Below are positions 21,601 through 33,822 of a stretch of 64,000 nt of DNA, in pieces. The stretch is from Zonotrichia leucophrys gambelii. Taxonomy: Eukaryota > Chordata > Aves > Passeriformes > Passerellidae. The stretch covers positions 78,757,216 through 78,821,215 of the forward strand of contig NC_088171.1 in assembly GCF_028769735.1 (NCBI RefSeq). Reading direction: 5' to 3'. The notes beneath the pieces were generated by a model, which was not told the origin of the DNA, did not search any database, and was given only the letters and a program-made list of their open reading frames with translations. Position numbers and translations under genes: made by a program. The first letter of the stretch is position 1, and every line of letters starts with the position of its first letter.

Positions 21601-24551
21601 GTCCTATATGCATATATATCCACATTTATATAAACATGTGGTGTTAAATATGATACTGTCAGTCTCCTTTAAGAGAGGAGTTTAAGTTTGTCAGTTCACT
21701 CCATGTTTCTTGCAGATGTCTTTGAATAAGTGGTTTCTACCATATTGTTGGGGGGACCTTCTTTTCGAGGGGTGGTTGTTGGTTTTGTTTTTTAAGACTG
21801 TTCATTCCATCAAGATAATGTTGAGAAACTCCATTCTGTGGAAAATACACATGACAACCTAAACAGAAAGAGACTGATCTCCCCTCTATTCTACAGCAAA
21901 AAGCAGCAACAGCAAAGTCACACATGACCTGTTAGTCACCCTGAATGATGGTTTTCTATTCTAATCTTTAACCAGTAACACAAAGTATTTGCTTTCTTGT
22001 AATACTGCACTGGATGAACTCTTAGAGAGTCCTTGCTTCCCCTGAGATTCAATGTAACACATACCTGGTTGGCAAAAGATAGTCAGAGGAGAATCCTATA
22101 AGATTTCCATTTCAACTAACTGAATTTAAAATGTTAAACTATGCTGCCTTTTCTTTTTGTAATGGAAGTTGGAAAGTTTCCGTAACCCACAAAGCATTTC
22201 CTGAAGGTCCAAAACACTGAAGCTTTATCAATTAATTATAAGATCTGTCAGATCTAAAATGTTCATGAACACTGCAGTTTGACAGTGTGGCAAGTGAGTG
22301 ATTACATGTCCAAGAAGGCACTACAGCAGCTGCTCTGCCAAGTCCTAAGGTCCTAAAAGTATTACTCACAATGCCATGGGAAGGTGATGCCCTTCAGCAA
22401 CCAAGGGCCCATTTCGCTCAAGGGACACAAACATGGGGCAAGGTCACAGAAGAGGAAGGAAGGACAGCACAAACCTATTCCTTCAGCTGCACAAAAGGCA
22501 GCAGAGGCAGTGAAAGTGGGAAAAACACTCAAAGCCATGGCTGAAATCTGTCAAGCAAGAGGCTCAGAGTTATCTTATTGATGATCAGATCAGGAATTAC
22601 CCATGAATACTGGGTAGCTTCTGCAATTGCCTTCCTTAAAGAACACTAGATTTCTAACCTGCTCCTGTGCCAAAGTTTCTCTGATAAAAGTATGGGTGTG
22701 AGGATGGGCTTTATGTGTGGGGTTTTGCTCATTTGGATTGGTTTTTTTCAAGGAGAGGGGGACTTCCGTTTGTTTTCAGCTCATTTAGTAGGTTTGGTGG
22801 GGATTTCTTTGTTGTTGTTTTGAGTCTTGGAAGACAGACCTATAGTCAGGAAGGAAAGTACGGAGTCTTAGGGTCAGTCTAGATAATACTTCATAAAAAA
22901 TACTGAGAAAGTCCCATTCTTTTGTGAGAAACTTTTGTAAATTGTCATCACAGCACACATTTCTGTGGGTATGAACAAAGCCTAACATCCTATGACATTT
23001 AAATGTTCATTCTCTTCCTATGTGAAAGGCAGTAGCAAAGTTATCCCTTTAAGTACAGAGGACATTCTTGGGGTACTGGTGTGTTTTCATATATGCAAAT
23101 AATAGACTTTTTACCTATGGAAAAGGACATGTGTAGTATTCAATGTTTGCTTCACTAGTTTTTCCTTCTTTTCTCCCGTTCTCACATGAATCAGTTCCTG
23201 ACTGCCTCCACTGAGTCAAAAGAAGACAGGCAGATATGTTAATCATCTGACTACCAGAAAACTAAGTCAGTGAAATGTTTGGGTTTTTTTTCCTTTATAA
23301 ATGGTTTGAGAATCACTGAATCACTGATACCTGGGTTACCCTGTTCTGTGTCAAAGGGAGGACAGAAAACTGTCTTTTCAGCACGAGTGTTTACATGAGA
23401 CATTGGCAAGACAGAGATGCTCTAATTCCTCTCCCCTCCCTTTCTGGTCTCAAGTCTTGGCCACTGCCTGATAAAAAACATATGAAAGAAGCAATCCAAC
23501 AAGAAAAAAAAAAATCACATTCCAAGCATTAACATCACATATGCTGAGCACCAGACTCAATTATAGTTTTAAAATTCATTACAGATGTAGCTTAAACCAA
23601 ATGGGTGCAAGATGTACAGTCAGATATGAATTTACAGACAAGTGTTAGGAAATAGCTGGCAGAGGACAGGCAATGTTGCTTGCATTTTGCCAACCCAAAT
23701 CTTCTCCCCTTTCTCTCCACCCCTCTCTCCCTTTAGGAGTTTTGGCAGCTGTGTCTCAATCTCTTCAAATTACTCTTCTAATTGGGTGTTTCCATGGAAA
23801 CAGACTAGAAGACACAGTACCTCTCCATTAAAGAACTATAAAAACAAGAGGTGTACCATGAGAAAACAAAAACGATGAAGAAGAATAATATAATGGCAAA
23901 GGTTCTTACCAACAATAAGGAACTGTACAGCCTTTAAACAGTTTAACAGCACAAGGCAAACCAGGACCACACTGGTGCTGCCAAGTTACCACACAACCAG
24001 CCGTGACTGTGCGAGGATGGCTTTTGTCTGGAGCAGCAAGCATTGTGCTGCTTTTCACATAAAATCTCTCCAGGCCTCAAGGGCCTGTCCCAGTGGCCTG
24101 ATGTAGTCTGTGTCTGATCATATTTCTCTATAACCCAAGATAAAACTCTCGCAACTCCATCCTCTGCAACCGCTTACTTTGACAGCCAGTGCCTTTAGCA
24201 TGATCTCAGAAGGGAGATATCCTGATCCAGTAGAGCATTCCAAGGGAAGAGCAGAGAATGCCAGTGCACCTAGACTGTGCACCACTCCTCAATAAGGTTG
24301 CATAGATTAGCTCTCTGATAGGTATATTTTGTATACTCATGTGTGTTTTTTAAATTGCTTGGAAAGGTTACTGAATTCAGCCATCAACCAGAACTGGCTG
24401 AGTACACTCTGGTGACAGCCAAGAAGCTGCAGCACCACACCAATAAAACAGGAGGTGCTGATACAAGGGAGTAAAAGATGGAGCAGGTATGCTCCACCCT
24501 ATGCCTGCCTTCTGCAGAGCAAGACCTGGCATTGTTCAACCTCTTAAGGAA
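18681..24551. other. Long unannotated stretch
   Basis: No supported gene. The largest open frames are 127 codons (plus, 18810-19193) and 109 codons (plus, 19196-19525) and show no domain. Low-complexity tracts are A/C-rich at about 20403-20455 and G/T-rich at about 21749-21797 and 22690-22825. A possible relic of a CR1 tail at 23308-23330 was too short to call. Confidence 0.5.
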
Positions 24552-25295
24552 TGCAGTGAGTTAACCCTGGCTGTTTCCCAGGTGCTCACTAAAGCCACTC
24601 TGTCACTTGTCCTTAACAGAGCAAGGGAGAGAAAATCTAATCAAAGGCTCACGGGTTGAGATGAGGGCAAGGAGAACTCACACATCAACTAGTGTCATGG
24701 GCAAAACAGACTTGACTTGGAGAAACTGGTTTAAGTAATTACCAGTCAGAGTAGGATAATGTGAAAGAAACCAAATCTTAAAAAACACCTTCCTCCCAAG
24801 CCCTCTTTTTCCTGGGTTCAACTTCACTCCTGATTTTTCTACCTCCAGATCTCCAGCAGCACAGGGGGATGGGTAATGGGGGTTTCAGTCATTTCATCAT
24901 CCATTGTCTCTGTCATTGCTTTCTCCTCAGGGAGAGGACTCCTCACATTCCTCCTCTGCTTTACTCTGGGCTCCCTTCCATGGGAAACATCCTCCACAAA
25001 CTTCTGGAACGCTTTCTCCCTTTCCTTTACTGGTGTCTGCAGGGCTGGTCCTCTCACATCTTCTCATTCCTCTCTCCTGCCTGATGTTGTACTGTAACTT
25101 TTTCCCCTTTGTAAGCATGTTATCCCAAAGGTGCTTCCACTGCCACTGATGTGCTCAGCCTTGGCCAGTGGTGGGTCTGTTTGGAAGCTGGCTGGCATTG
25201 GCTCTGTTGGACATGGCAGAAGCTCCTGATGGTTCTCAAAGAAGCCACCCCAATAGCCTCCAGCTACCAAAACCTGACCACACAAACCCAGTACA
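24552..25295 (-). mobile_element. Solo LTR of an ERVL-like avian endogenous retrovirus
   Basis: On the minus strand the unit begins TGTACTGGGTTTGTGTGG at 25295 and ends AGGGTTAACTCACTGCA at 24552, so it has TG...CA ends and is about 744 bp long. The body matches, in order, a songbird LTR I recognise: GGTTTTGGTAGC near the start, CCAACAGAGCCAATGCCAGC, a purine-rich middle, CAGGAGTGAAGTTGA, and AGTCTGTTTTGCCC near the end. The middle reads as a 72-codon open frame (24839-25057), a translation often seen in this LTR and not a host gene. Flanks AGGAA and GGGAG could be a decayed 5-bp target duplication. No internal region adjoins it. Confidence 0.85.
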
Positions 25296-28200
25296 GGGAG
25301 TAATCACTTCACAGAATTTAGACTTAATTTAGTGCTGTCCTCTCCTTGATATTGAAAAAAAAATTAAGTCTATTACAAAAAGCCTACATCTCAGCAATGT
25401 CAGGTCACTGAGTCTGATGGCCCAGTCCACCACTTTAGCCCATGATGAGTGGGGGAAATCAGTGATAGACTTTCCATCACTTCAGATGCTGAGTCTATTG
25501 TGAATCAATTAAAAGGCACTGCCTACTAGTAAAGGAATTTCATAGCAGCCTCAACTGCAAAAGAAGGTACATTCAAGATTTAATTAATATAAAGTTAGTT
25601 GTTGGGTAACTTTTTCAAAAGGGCTGCTAGAAACAGAGGGCATCACCAGCAGCTGCTACTCAGCTGTGTGAGGCAACAGAACCCTGTAACTGCACTGGAG
25701 TAACAAAGCAGAATTTGTCAATATATTTAGGGAAGGTTGATGAAGAATTACATTTGTATTCCAAGTTAGTAATTTATGGTACCTTCTTAAAAAGGAACAT
25801 ATTCATTTCCAGCAATCAACAAATAAAGATAGAATGTACTAAATCCTTGACATTAACAAGTGGTGCTTAGCACTAATCAGAGATTTTTAACCTCAAAACA
25901 TAAATCTGAAATCCAGTGATAGTTTTATGCTATTGTAGCAGAGAGGAGTGAAACAATGAAGTACTTTTGCTCAAGATCATGTTTCAGGTTGGGTTTTGGT
26001 AGAAAATCTTGTTAAAAGCTACACTGAAGACTGTTGTACTTATCATTCTACTGTTTTTAAAACAATATAATAGTTAACCTAATCTGATCTTTCTGTTGCC
26101 AGGGCCTAAGAGCTGAAACACAGGTCAGGGCAGACAACAATAGGTCATGAAGAAAATAAAACATTAAAAAAGGCGGCCAGCTGCCAACTGTGCTTTGGCA
26201 TGAGGAGTTTATTCTTCACCCCCATGCTACTCCACCTTTCCCAAATAATTCCCTTAAAGAGGACAGTGAAATTTGGCATGCGACCAGAGTTGATAAGCCA
26301 CTCCATAATTACAGTGCTGTCCACACCACTTTTCCTCTAAACTATAACCTACACCTCCTTCCACCCCCACAAAGTTTCTCTACTACCTTAAAAAATACAG
26401 CAACAGGGGTATTTGGCAGTTTTTCTGGGATCCCCTACTTAGATGAACACATTTGTCTCCCTGAAGGGACACTTATCCTTGTCTTACTGAGATACACACT
26501 GAGTATTGTGACAGTAGCCCTGGCAGCAGAAAGCAGCATCCTTTAGATGCATCTGGCCAGCAGAAATGCCACATGAGAGGTATGTGACCCTAGGAACAAC
26601 ACAGGAAACAGCAATTTTTAATTTTTTTTAAAATCTCCTTTTGGAGCACATATGATCATAAATCCATGCATAAACAGAGGTATGTATAAGAACACAAATT
26701 TGCCAGCTCAGCCCTTCAGCACTCTTGATTGGGGAAAGGCTTACTTATATGATAGCCTTTTGATGAAAAAATGCAGAGAGTGATTAGGGGAACAAAAATA
26801 ATTTAAGTGATCTTTTATAGAGGCCTGCCTACTCACCAATCATGTTAGGGGAAAGATTTACCAAATTTCAAGCCAGAGAGAACTTACAAAATTAGGAAAG
26901 ACCTCTTTTATACCCCAACTAAATACATTATGTGTGACCAGACAAGTTCATCTTCTATAACAGTGCTACAAGGAGCCCTTCTTTTCATCAGTTTCTTGAT
27001 CACTCGTCCTAATTTCCCCAGTGTACTGACAACTCAAGTTCCTAACATCTGGAGTTCTTGCCTTCATACTGCAATCTATTTGGAAAGAAAAAAGCTGAAA
27101 ACAAACCCCAAATAAGACATCTAATTCTTTGTTTTTAAAGTAATTATATTATTCCTTTAGGTCTGATAATATTCTCCTTCAATGCTCAGGACAATCAGTG
27201 GCAGAAAAAAAAAGTACGTATCAAGGAAAACTCTTCTGGTTCTCATTAACATGAGGGAAAACACCTGGAATTTCAATAGAATTAAGAAAAATATCCATTT
27301 CCTTTAAACAGATATGAAAAAAACATGTTACTTGAGAAGAGGAGGGTGATGCAGACTGATTCCTTACTTGAACTGACTTTTAATAGCCTGCAAGCTCGCT
27401 GCTGAGCAGGGCAACATGATTTCATGAAGCGTTGTGCAGCCTCACAAAGATGAGAGAAACAACAGGAGCTCACAATGCTCAGAGCACACATAAAGTGAAG
27501 CCTTCCAGGACTCCCCCTCAGGCAGAGGGCCAAAGTCATACCTACACACAACACTGAGTAGGCTACTGATTTACTACAAAGTCAGCTGGGTTCACTGTCT
27601 AGAAAAATGAATGTTTGCATGCACGTTCCAGAAAATATGAGCTATTTCCAATGTAGAAAACAGTTCCCACATTACCCAAGTCTCATTTACACACAATAGA
27701 AGTAATTTTTGCTGCCCCCATGCTGGACAGCTGCAGTATATCATTGCCATTTTCCATCTCAACCCTAGACAGAAAGCAGAAATAGTTCTGGTGCGCGCTC
27801 TGTTACAATTATTTTAAAAGGAGAGAAAAGAAAATTACCTACATAATAAATTAATGCTGCACATTACTCAGCAGCACACTGGAACAAAGGAGAGGAAATT
27901 GAAGAATCATGTTCCTTCCAACACTGCTGCAAAACGCTACCTGTCATAACACTCCCTCCATGTGCACCTTCTGCTGTTCCTGCCCAGGACAACATGGGAC
28001 AGTTTTCAGTTCCATAATTTTGAAGGAGATCTATAGCTACATACAGACTGACCCTATTTCCCTGCTTACATCATTTGCAGTTAAGCACTTTACATTTTCT
28101 TGACACCTTTGCACATCTTCTCAATTCCTTGGAAAAAAAAATGAATGGAAGAACAAGCAACAGAAAGGAAAAAATTCCATTTGGCAAGGTTACTTCTCAT

Positions 28201-28429
28201 TAAGCCAACAACAGGCAGCCCCTTGGACAATGCCAAATCTGGAATAGAATTTGAGACCACTTAGTGCATCTTCACAATATTCCCAAACAAGTAATTAATT
28301 CTAGTCTATTGTTTAAGACACAGTTAATATTCTTAGACATCTTGCAACAGGTGAGATGTTTTAGCAAATATTTAATAAACAATTAAACAGAGAAATCAAA
28401 TTAATACATGCAAATTTTAAACACTGAGC
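25296..28429. other. Unannotated stretch, no gene or clear repeat
   Basis: Open frames reach 118 codons (plus, 26190-26546) without a domain. Sequence is unique-looking; no low-complexity tract of note apart from short A or T runs. Confidence 0.5.
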
Positions 28430-28790
28430 TTTACTGTGTATTGAAGGTTTTTTGATTCATCAGGTCTAGCAAATCATCAGGGCTGCTTTTAAAGTGCAGC
28501 GAAGTTTGACCGCTCCTGCCTTGCTAAGTGCCAGAAGTCATTTGCTTAACAGCTCTTGTGCACTGAGTTGTATTATATTTATTCAAGAGACTTGAAGAGT
28601 ACTGGATGTGCTACACAGTATGGTTATTTGTTCCTAAAATGCATTGATGGCATACTGTGTGCATTCCAAGCTCTATAACATTACATTAAGAGCAGTGTGA
28701 TAATCTAGCCGGGCTAAGATCAAAAGAATTCAGGCTTTATAGTAAGGTGTGCCTATTGCTGAGGCAATGCAAATGAAGAGAAAGAAATAC
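28430..28790. promoter_or_regulatory. Possible conserved regulatory block
   Basis: This segment lacks low-complexity sequence and open frames, and packs regulatory-looking words: the octamer ATGCAAAT (28768-28775), the near-palindrome TAGCCGGGCTA, and a long hairpin (28597-28673). The call rests on appearance only; conservation across birds would decide it. Confidence 0.3.
28597..28673 (+). ncRNA. Long imperfect hairpin resembling a microRNA precursor
   Basis: The 5' arm (28597-28622) and 3' arm (28651-28673) pair over about 20 or more positions. Next to the loop is an uninterrupted 10-bp stem, ACACAGTATG with CATACTGTGT. Beyond it, pairing continues with a one-base bulge (T28613), then further pairs with small bulges, out to GAG/CTC at the base. 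The loop is 28 bases. Total size (77 nt) and arm length fit an animal pre-miRNA. I do not recognise it as a named microRNA. No transcript is visible, and the same fold could be a chance inverted repeat inside a conserved element. Either strand could be transcribed. Confidence 0.35.
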
Positions 28791-30167
28791 CATGCATTAC
28801 CAACTCAGATTCCAGGTCAGATATGTACCATTGCATTTCTTTTACACCAACTGATATAATCATCAATAACAAACTTTTAAGTAAGCTTTTTTTAATCACA
28901 TGAAATTGCAGCTAAGGTGGTATTTAAAAAATAGTAAAAATCCCACTGCAATTGTTCCATGGGTTTATAATGCCTGGACGTATTGTGGACACATCAAACT
29001 AGACAGAGCACCTTCCATGGACAGTTTCTCCATCACAACAAATGCAGGCATATTCCCACTGAGATATGGCAAACTACACTGCTGAAATCACACATCTGAG
29101 CAATCCTGGATACATGCAAGTAAAATCTATCCACAGGTCTACTCAGCATTTAGTATTTCCCTCTGGATAAAATAATCCTTTGCTGTCCTAAATCATACAG
29201 GAAATGTTTTTCATATTTTTATTATCTCAGGACCAGAATGGCAAAAAACAAGGTATTGGTGAAGAAGTAAACAAAACCCATCATTACCTGCAGGATTTCT
29301 ATAAACTCCTTTGCTTTTCATTATTTCCTTTCATTGCTGACCTTTTCATTCCTTCTTTTCTGGCCAGCCCATGACAGTTTAAGCCATACACTTATCCCAC
29401 CCTTCTGTTAAGCTAAAAATACAAATTAGTACTTCACCACAGCGGCAAGACTAGAGAACAAAACAAAAACACCTGTACATAAGCAGGTTAAGGAGAAACT
29501 GCCATTTAAAAATTAACTCCCAGTTTCATATACATTTTCCTTGTTGGCTGGTGGCCCAAGATAAAATAACTACCCACCAGTGCTGGCAATGATACAAAGT
29601 TTACTCAGCACAGGGTTGTTTGGTGGCATTTAATAATTATTTAGTTACAGAAAGAAAACAAAGCCAGGGGACAACATAACAAAACCTTAGATGGGCCACA
29701 AATGATCATTGAACTCATCTATTTTATCCTAAATCACAACAAAATTGCTTAGGTTTCACTACGATTTTTTCGGGAGGGATTGTTCCTGTAGGCAGAATGG
29801 GCATTGAGCTCGGACAGGGCTTAACTAGCAGCATCCCCAGAGGAAAGGTTGTGAGAACAGCTGCAGCTGCATTTGTGCCCAAAGCTAAATATCAAGCCTG
29901 AAGCTCATATAAATAATTGATGGAAATGGGTGGAGGGATTTCCTATTAGAGAATTTTACAAAGAAAAGGAGTATTTTCTTAAAACAATTGCATTTCTAAA
30001 GCCTGCAATTATTGTGCGTGTGTGTGTAGAACAGTGTCATTTATATCCTCTAAGCAACTTTGAATGACTCAGCCTGGTACCTTATGCAACAATTTGTTGC
30101 CAAACATCTGAAAGGACCGTGTGCTTTCCAAGAGAAAGAAAAATGGCTGGGCAGGGTGAGGATCCTT
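28791..30167. other. Unannotated stretch, no gene or clear repeat
   Basis: No supported gene. A short GT run (30015-30027) is the only simple repeat seen. Confidence 0.4.
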
Positions 30168-30195
30168 GATTTCTCCAGAAGGAACTGGAGAAATC
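30168..30195. repeat. 11-bp perfect inverted repeat
   Basis: GATTTCTCCAG (30168-30178) and CTGGAGAAATC (30185-30195) are exact reverse complements around a 6-base loop. Two more pairs form if one G is bulged. The loop is small, so it could be a short hairpin in RNA. Confidence 0.7.
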
Positions 30196-30555
30196 CAATT
30201 TTATCAATCCAATATCAAATCCAATTTAATATTTTTCTAATATGGAAGGTGTCAATTTATCTGACTAACAGCAAATATACACCAGTACCTGCCATACTTT
30301 AAGTGATTCCTCTAAGCCTTGCTTAGGCAGAAGTATATTTTCTTCACTCCTTATAAAAACCCACTTATTTCTGTAATGTCACTGAAAATGTCATTTTGGA
30401 AGCCAGTTGGCTCTGTCTGACTGATGACATCACAGTTTAATTGCTGAATTTATATTTATCTCATGCTTCATCTTCTGTTACTTATTAACAATTGATATTT
30501 CATCTTAAGCCAGCGACAGAATTTCAGATTAAAACTCTCAAGGGTTAATACTAAG

Positions 30556-30665
30556 AGCAATACTGTTCAACATCTTCACCAAGGATTTGAGTGATGGGAG
30601 TGAGTCTCCCTTATGGTAGTGCTGGTCAAGGCCCAACTTTAGCCAAGTTTGGAAGAATTGAACAC
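30556..30665 (+). mobile_element. Short CR1 LINE fragment (reverse transcriptase)
   Basis: The plus strand reads ACTGTTCAACATCTTCACCA, translating to LFNIFTKDLSDG. This matches the conserved CR1 stretch that follows the P-x-G-x-x-L-G motif and leads to the catalytic aspartates. The match fades after about 30605, with a weaker continuation to about 30665 (AGCCAAGTTTG, like the CR1 'agcaagtttgc'). The catalytic Asp pair is not preserved. Confidence 0.55.
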
Positions 30666-31095
30666 TTGGTATGTAAATATGACTATAATTCAGTCACCTT
30701 TCTCCATAAATACAGGACAGCTGAGCTTGAAACTCATGCCCAGTCTATGTATGGTAACACTCTGCTGAAAACCCCAGTGAATCTGCACCTGCTTACAAAG
30801 CTCTCTGGCAGTATATCTACCTGGAAAAGTGATACTCCATCTACACTAGGGCCAACAAGCTCCTAGAGTCACCCAAGGAAAAGTGACATGGGATGAGTCA
30901 GCCTGGAAGGAGAGCCACAGTTTGAAGAGGCACAAACAAAGTCACAGTGAGAGAACGACTTAAGGCAGCGAATGGAGCAGGAGGGCTGGCTCTGTTTCAC
31001 AAGTGCTTAAACTCAGGAAGTTATCCCACATGAGGAGTGCCCTGGAGGGAAGGAAGTCTCTGAGAAAGGACCACAGATTTCCTTGAAAGATGACA

Positions 31096-31168
31096 TCTAG
31101 GTATCTAGGTATCTGCAGAAGGGTGCTGGAAGAATACAGAATACAGAAGGGAATACAGAAGGGTGCTG
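31096..31168. repeat. Patch of short nested duplications
   Basis: CTAGGTAT is repeated directly at about 31097-31112. Then CAGAAGGGTGCTG occurs twice (about 31116 and 31156), separated by three copies of AATACAGA. The pattern is that of replication slippage. No gene overlaps convincingly. Confidence 0.7.
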
Positions 31169-33060
31169 TTAAGAAATAAGAAAACATCAAAGGAGAAAAC
31201 ACTGGTCTAGAAGCACAGGAATAAGACAGAAGCTGCACAAAATCAAGTATAACTAGACATTGAGAGGTTAAAGATTCTTGTAAGAAGTTCTTCAGCTATA
31301 TAAAAATAAAAAGGAAAAAATAGTATCACAAGTAAGTAGTAGAGGCATGATCCAGAAGTAAAGGTAGATAAAGATCATTTGGGAGTGACAGAGTATTGCT
31401 GAAGAACAAATAGGCATTTTGGCCTAGAATACTTTCAGGCTTCGTCTGAAAGAAATATTCTGCATCCTTGGAGAAATAAAGCTTTGAAATAAATTCCCAC
31501 AGAAATGAGGGGGAGGAGACAAAGTGCTTACAAAGGGGCTCAGCAAGTTAATGAAAAGGATTGCGTGAGGCACTTGCTCCCAGAGCAGAGCAGCTGGTCC
31601 CAGTATCCTGAGACATCCCTTCAATTCTTTTGCTGTCCTTCAGAAAAAGCCAGTAAAATCCTTGGCCACCTTTGTTACAACAGTCAGTATAACATTCACA
31701 CACTGTAATAATTTGCAAACCTTTTAAGTGTCGTTTCATCACTAAGTGGAAAAAAAAAATCCAGCTGAAGAAATAAGTGTTGGTCCTAAAGAACAAAAGC
31801 CTTACAGCATTGTTCTACAAAGCCTTTTCTCTTCCAAATACAGTTAATCCATCTCCAAAAATGGACTGAGCTGTATGGGAATAAATCGGGTTTTAAAATC
31901 CCAAATTACTACACATGTGAAGAGACACTGAATGCATTTCCTCCATCCCTAATGACTTTGGTCCCAGTTCTGAGATGTGATCAGGGCACAGTTTGTTCAA
32001 GTGTATCAACGTTAAAACAGTTTTAGAGAAAAATGGCTGGAAAAGCTTCAGTGCAAGTACTTTATCAATATGTGATTCTCTTGAAATGAGTGTCTTTGAG
32101 ATAACTGTATAGTTTGCCAAATTTTAGAAGTCAGCACAATAGCTGAAGATTTTCAGAAAAACGTGTCACTTTTTTTTACTGCAAAACGAATGCTTTCTCT
32201 TGCATCATATATTAGGAAGACAGTATTAAAAGGAAAAACAAAGTTTCAAATCACAGGAAACAACTGAAATTCTAAATAGCAAATGAAAATATTTTCCTGT
32301 TTAGAGTAGTCTTATAATGTAAACTGTCTTTTTATTTACAGAAAATGTTGATCTCTGTCTCACTCTATCATCCATATTTCCAGACTTAATAAAGTCCCAG
32401 ATTTTTCTAAACTTGTATTATGCCTCATCTCCTTGCAAAAAGTTAGAAGTTTGCTTTTATAAAAAAGCTTACTAGATGTATTAGAATGGGAATATAGGCT
32501 AAACAAAGGGAAGACCTCTCCTCTCAGTTGAAGAGCAAATTTGACTCTTAGTCAGACACAAACTTAAATTAGTAAACTCAATACAGAATTTAGAAAAAAA
32601 AGCAGAAATCGAGTAAGTCTTTAGGAATGTATCACTTTTTCTATGCTACAAGGCACATGTAGTATGGTGCAAGTTTAGGGGCAGGAAAAGCTGGGTTTAA
32701 GGTTTTGCAGCATGTATGTACAGGGTTTTCTTTTCAACTGCTGGGGTGTCAAGTAACAAAAACGGAACAACGTAACTGAAGCCTCCATAAATTAAACACT
32801 ATTCTAAACTGCAATTAAATTGTTCCCTGCTACCAGTTTAACAGTCCCTCCTTGGTTTCATCTTCAGCTTTCTGTGGCTTACATTCCTTGCAGGAATACG
32901 TCAATCTGTGTAAACCACAGCAAGAATTGTTAAAGCTGTGGTGTCTAGGCAGCTGCATATACCCAGCCAACAGTAATCAAAAGCATAGAAAACACAATTA
33001 CATTTTCTTCTGCATGTATGTTTTAAAAGAACAACAGACTTTACAAGGCCTGTAGAGGAG
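31169..33060. other. Unannotated stretch, no gene or clear repeat
   Basis: Only short open frames (up to 82 codons). AT-rich with scattered A runs; nothing else supported. Confidence 0.4.
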
Positions 33061-33822
33061 TCAAATTAAGTAAATCAGTCTGCTGGAACTATTAAGTCTG
33101 AGTTTGGGCACATGAGTGCCATGGTGCAAACTGCCATCAGCCTTGAGTTCTGATCGACTGAGCAGATGGGAAAGAGGCAGGAACACTGCTGTGTTCCCCC
33201 TGGGACACTGACTTTGGAGGAGGGCTGAGCTCTCGAGGGGCTGCCAGGTGCCACAGCTGAATGGAGACAGCACCCCATGATGGCACAAAGTTAATGCACA
33301 GGCAACTGGGGAGAAGGGCTGCGAGGGATGAGCTTCTGAGCAGCCAAAATCTATTGTTTCCAAGACCTTGTGCTGCATTTAAAATGCAAGGATAGCAACA
33401 GCAGGGTGAATATTACCCCTTTTAACTGCTGCTGGGGCAAAACCATAAGAGACCATTGAGAGAGGTCTTTGGCAGAAGCTGCTGTGAGCCCGGATGCCTT
33501 TGCAGAAAAGCAGGCAAGTGGTGGGGTTAGACCTAGAGGGGGCAAACAAAGCCATGAACTGACTTTTAGTAATAGCAGTGGAGGGATTGCTGAGGAAATT
33601 CTCCATTCTCCTGAACTGCCGGAGAAACACATCCTCCAGATATTTAACACCTACTTACCTGTTAGGAAAGCACCAGGCAATTCAATGTTTGTTTTGAAAG
33701 TTCATCAAAAAATCATCTCTTGTACTGCACAAAGCATCTTCTCATGTGACACTCCCCTGAACTCCTCCATCAGCCCAGGGTCTGGTACTGGAGGATGCTT
33801 TGTGTCAAAACCATTTGCCTGA
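33061..33822. other. Block with many overlapping open frames, identity unknown
   Basis: This block is visibly more GC-rich than its surroundings and has open frames of 67-117 codons on both strands (largest: minus 33061-33378, minus 33351-33650, plus 33469-33822). None shows a domain I recognise. Such a pattern arises by chance in GC-richer DNA, in an old repeat, or in a non-coding exon. No coding call is made. Confidence 0.3.

Noticed and set aside
23308..23330. GAATCACTGAATCACTGA resembling a CR1 terminal repeat
   Set aside because: Too short, and the bases that follow do not continue the CR1 3' region.
24839..25057. 72-codon minus-strand frame that looks protein-like
   Set aside because: It lies wholly inside the ERVL-like LTR and is a known-looking translation of that repeat, not a host gene.
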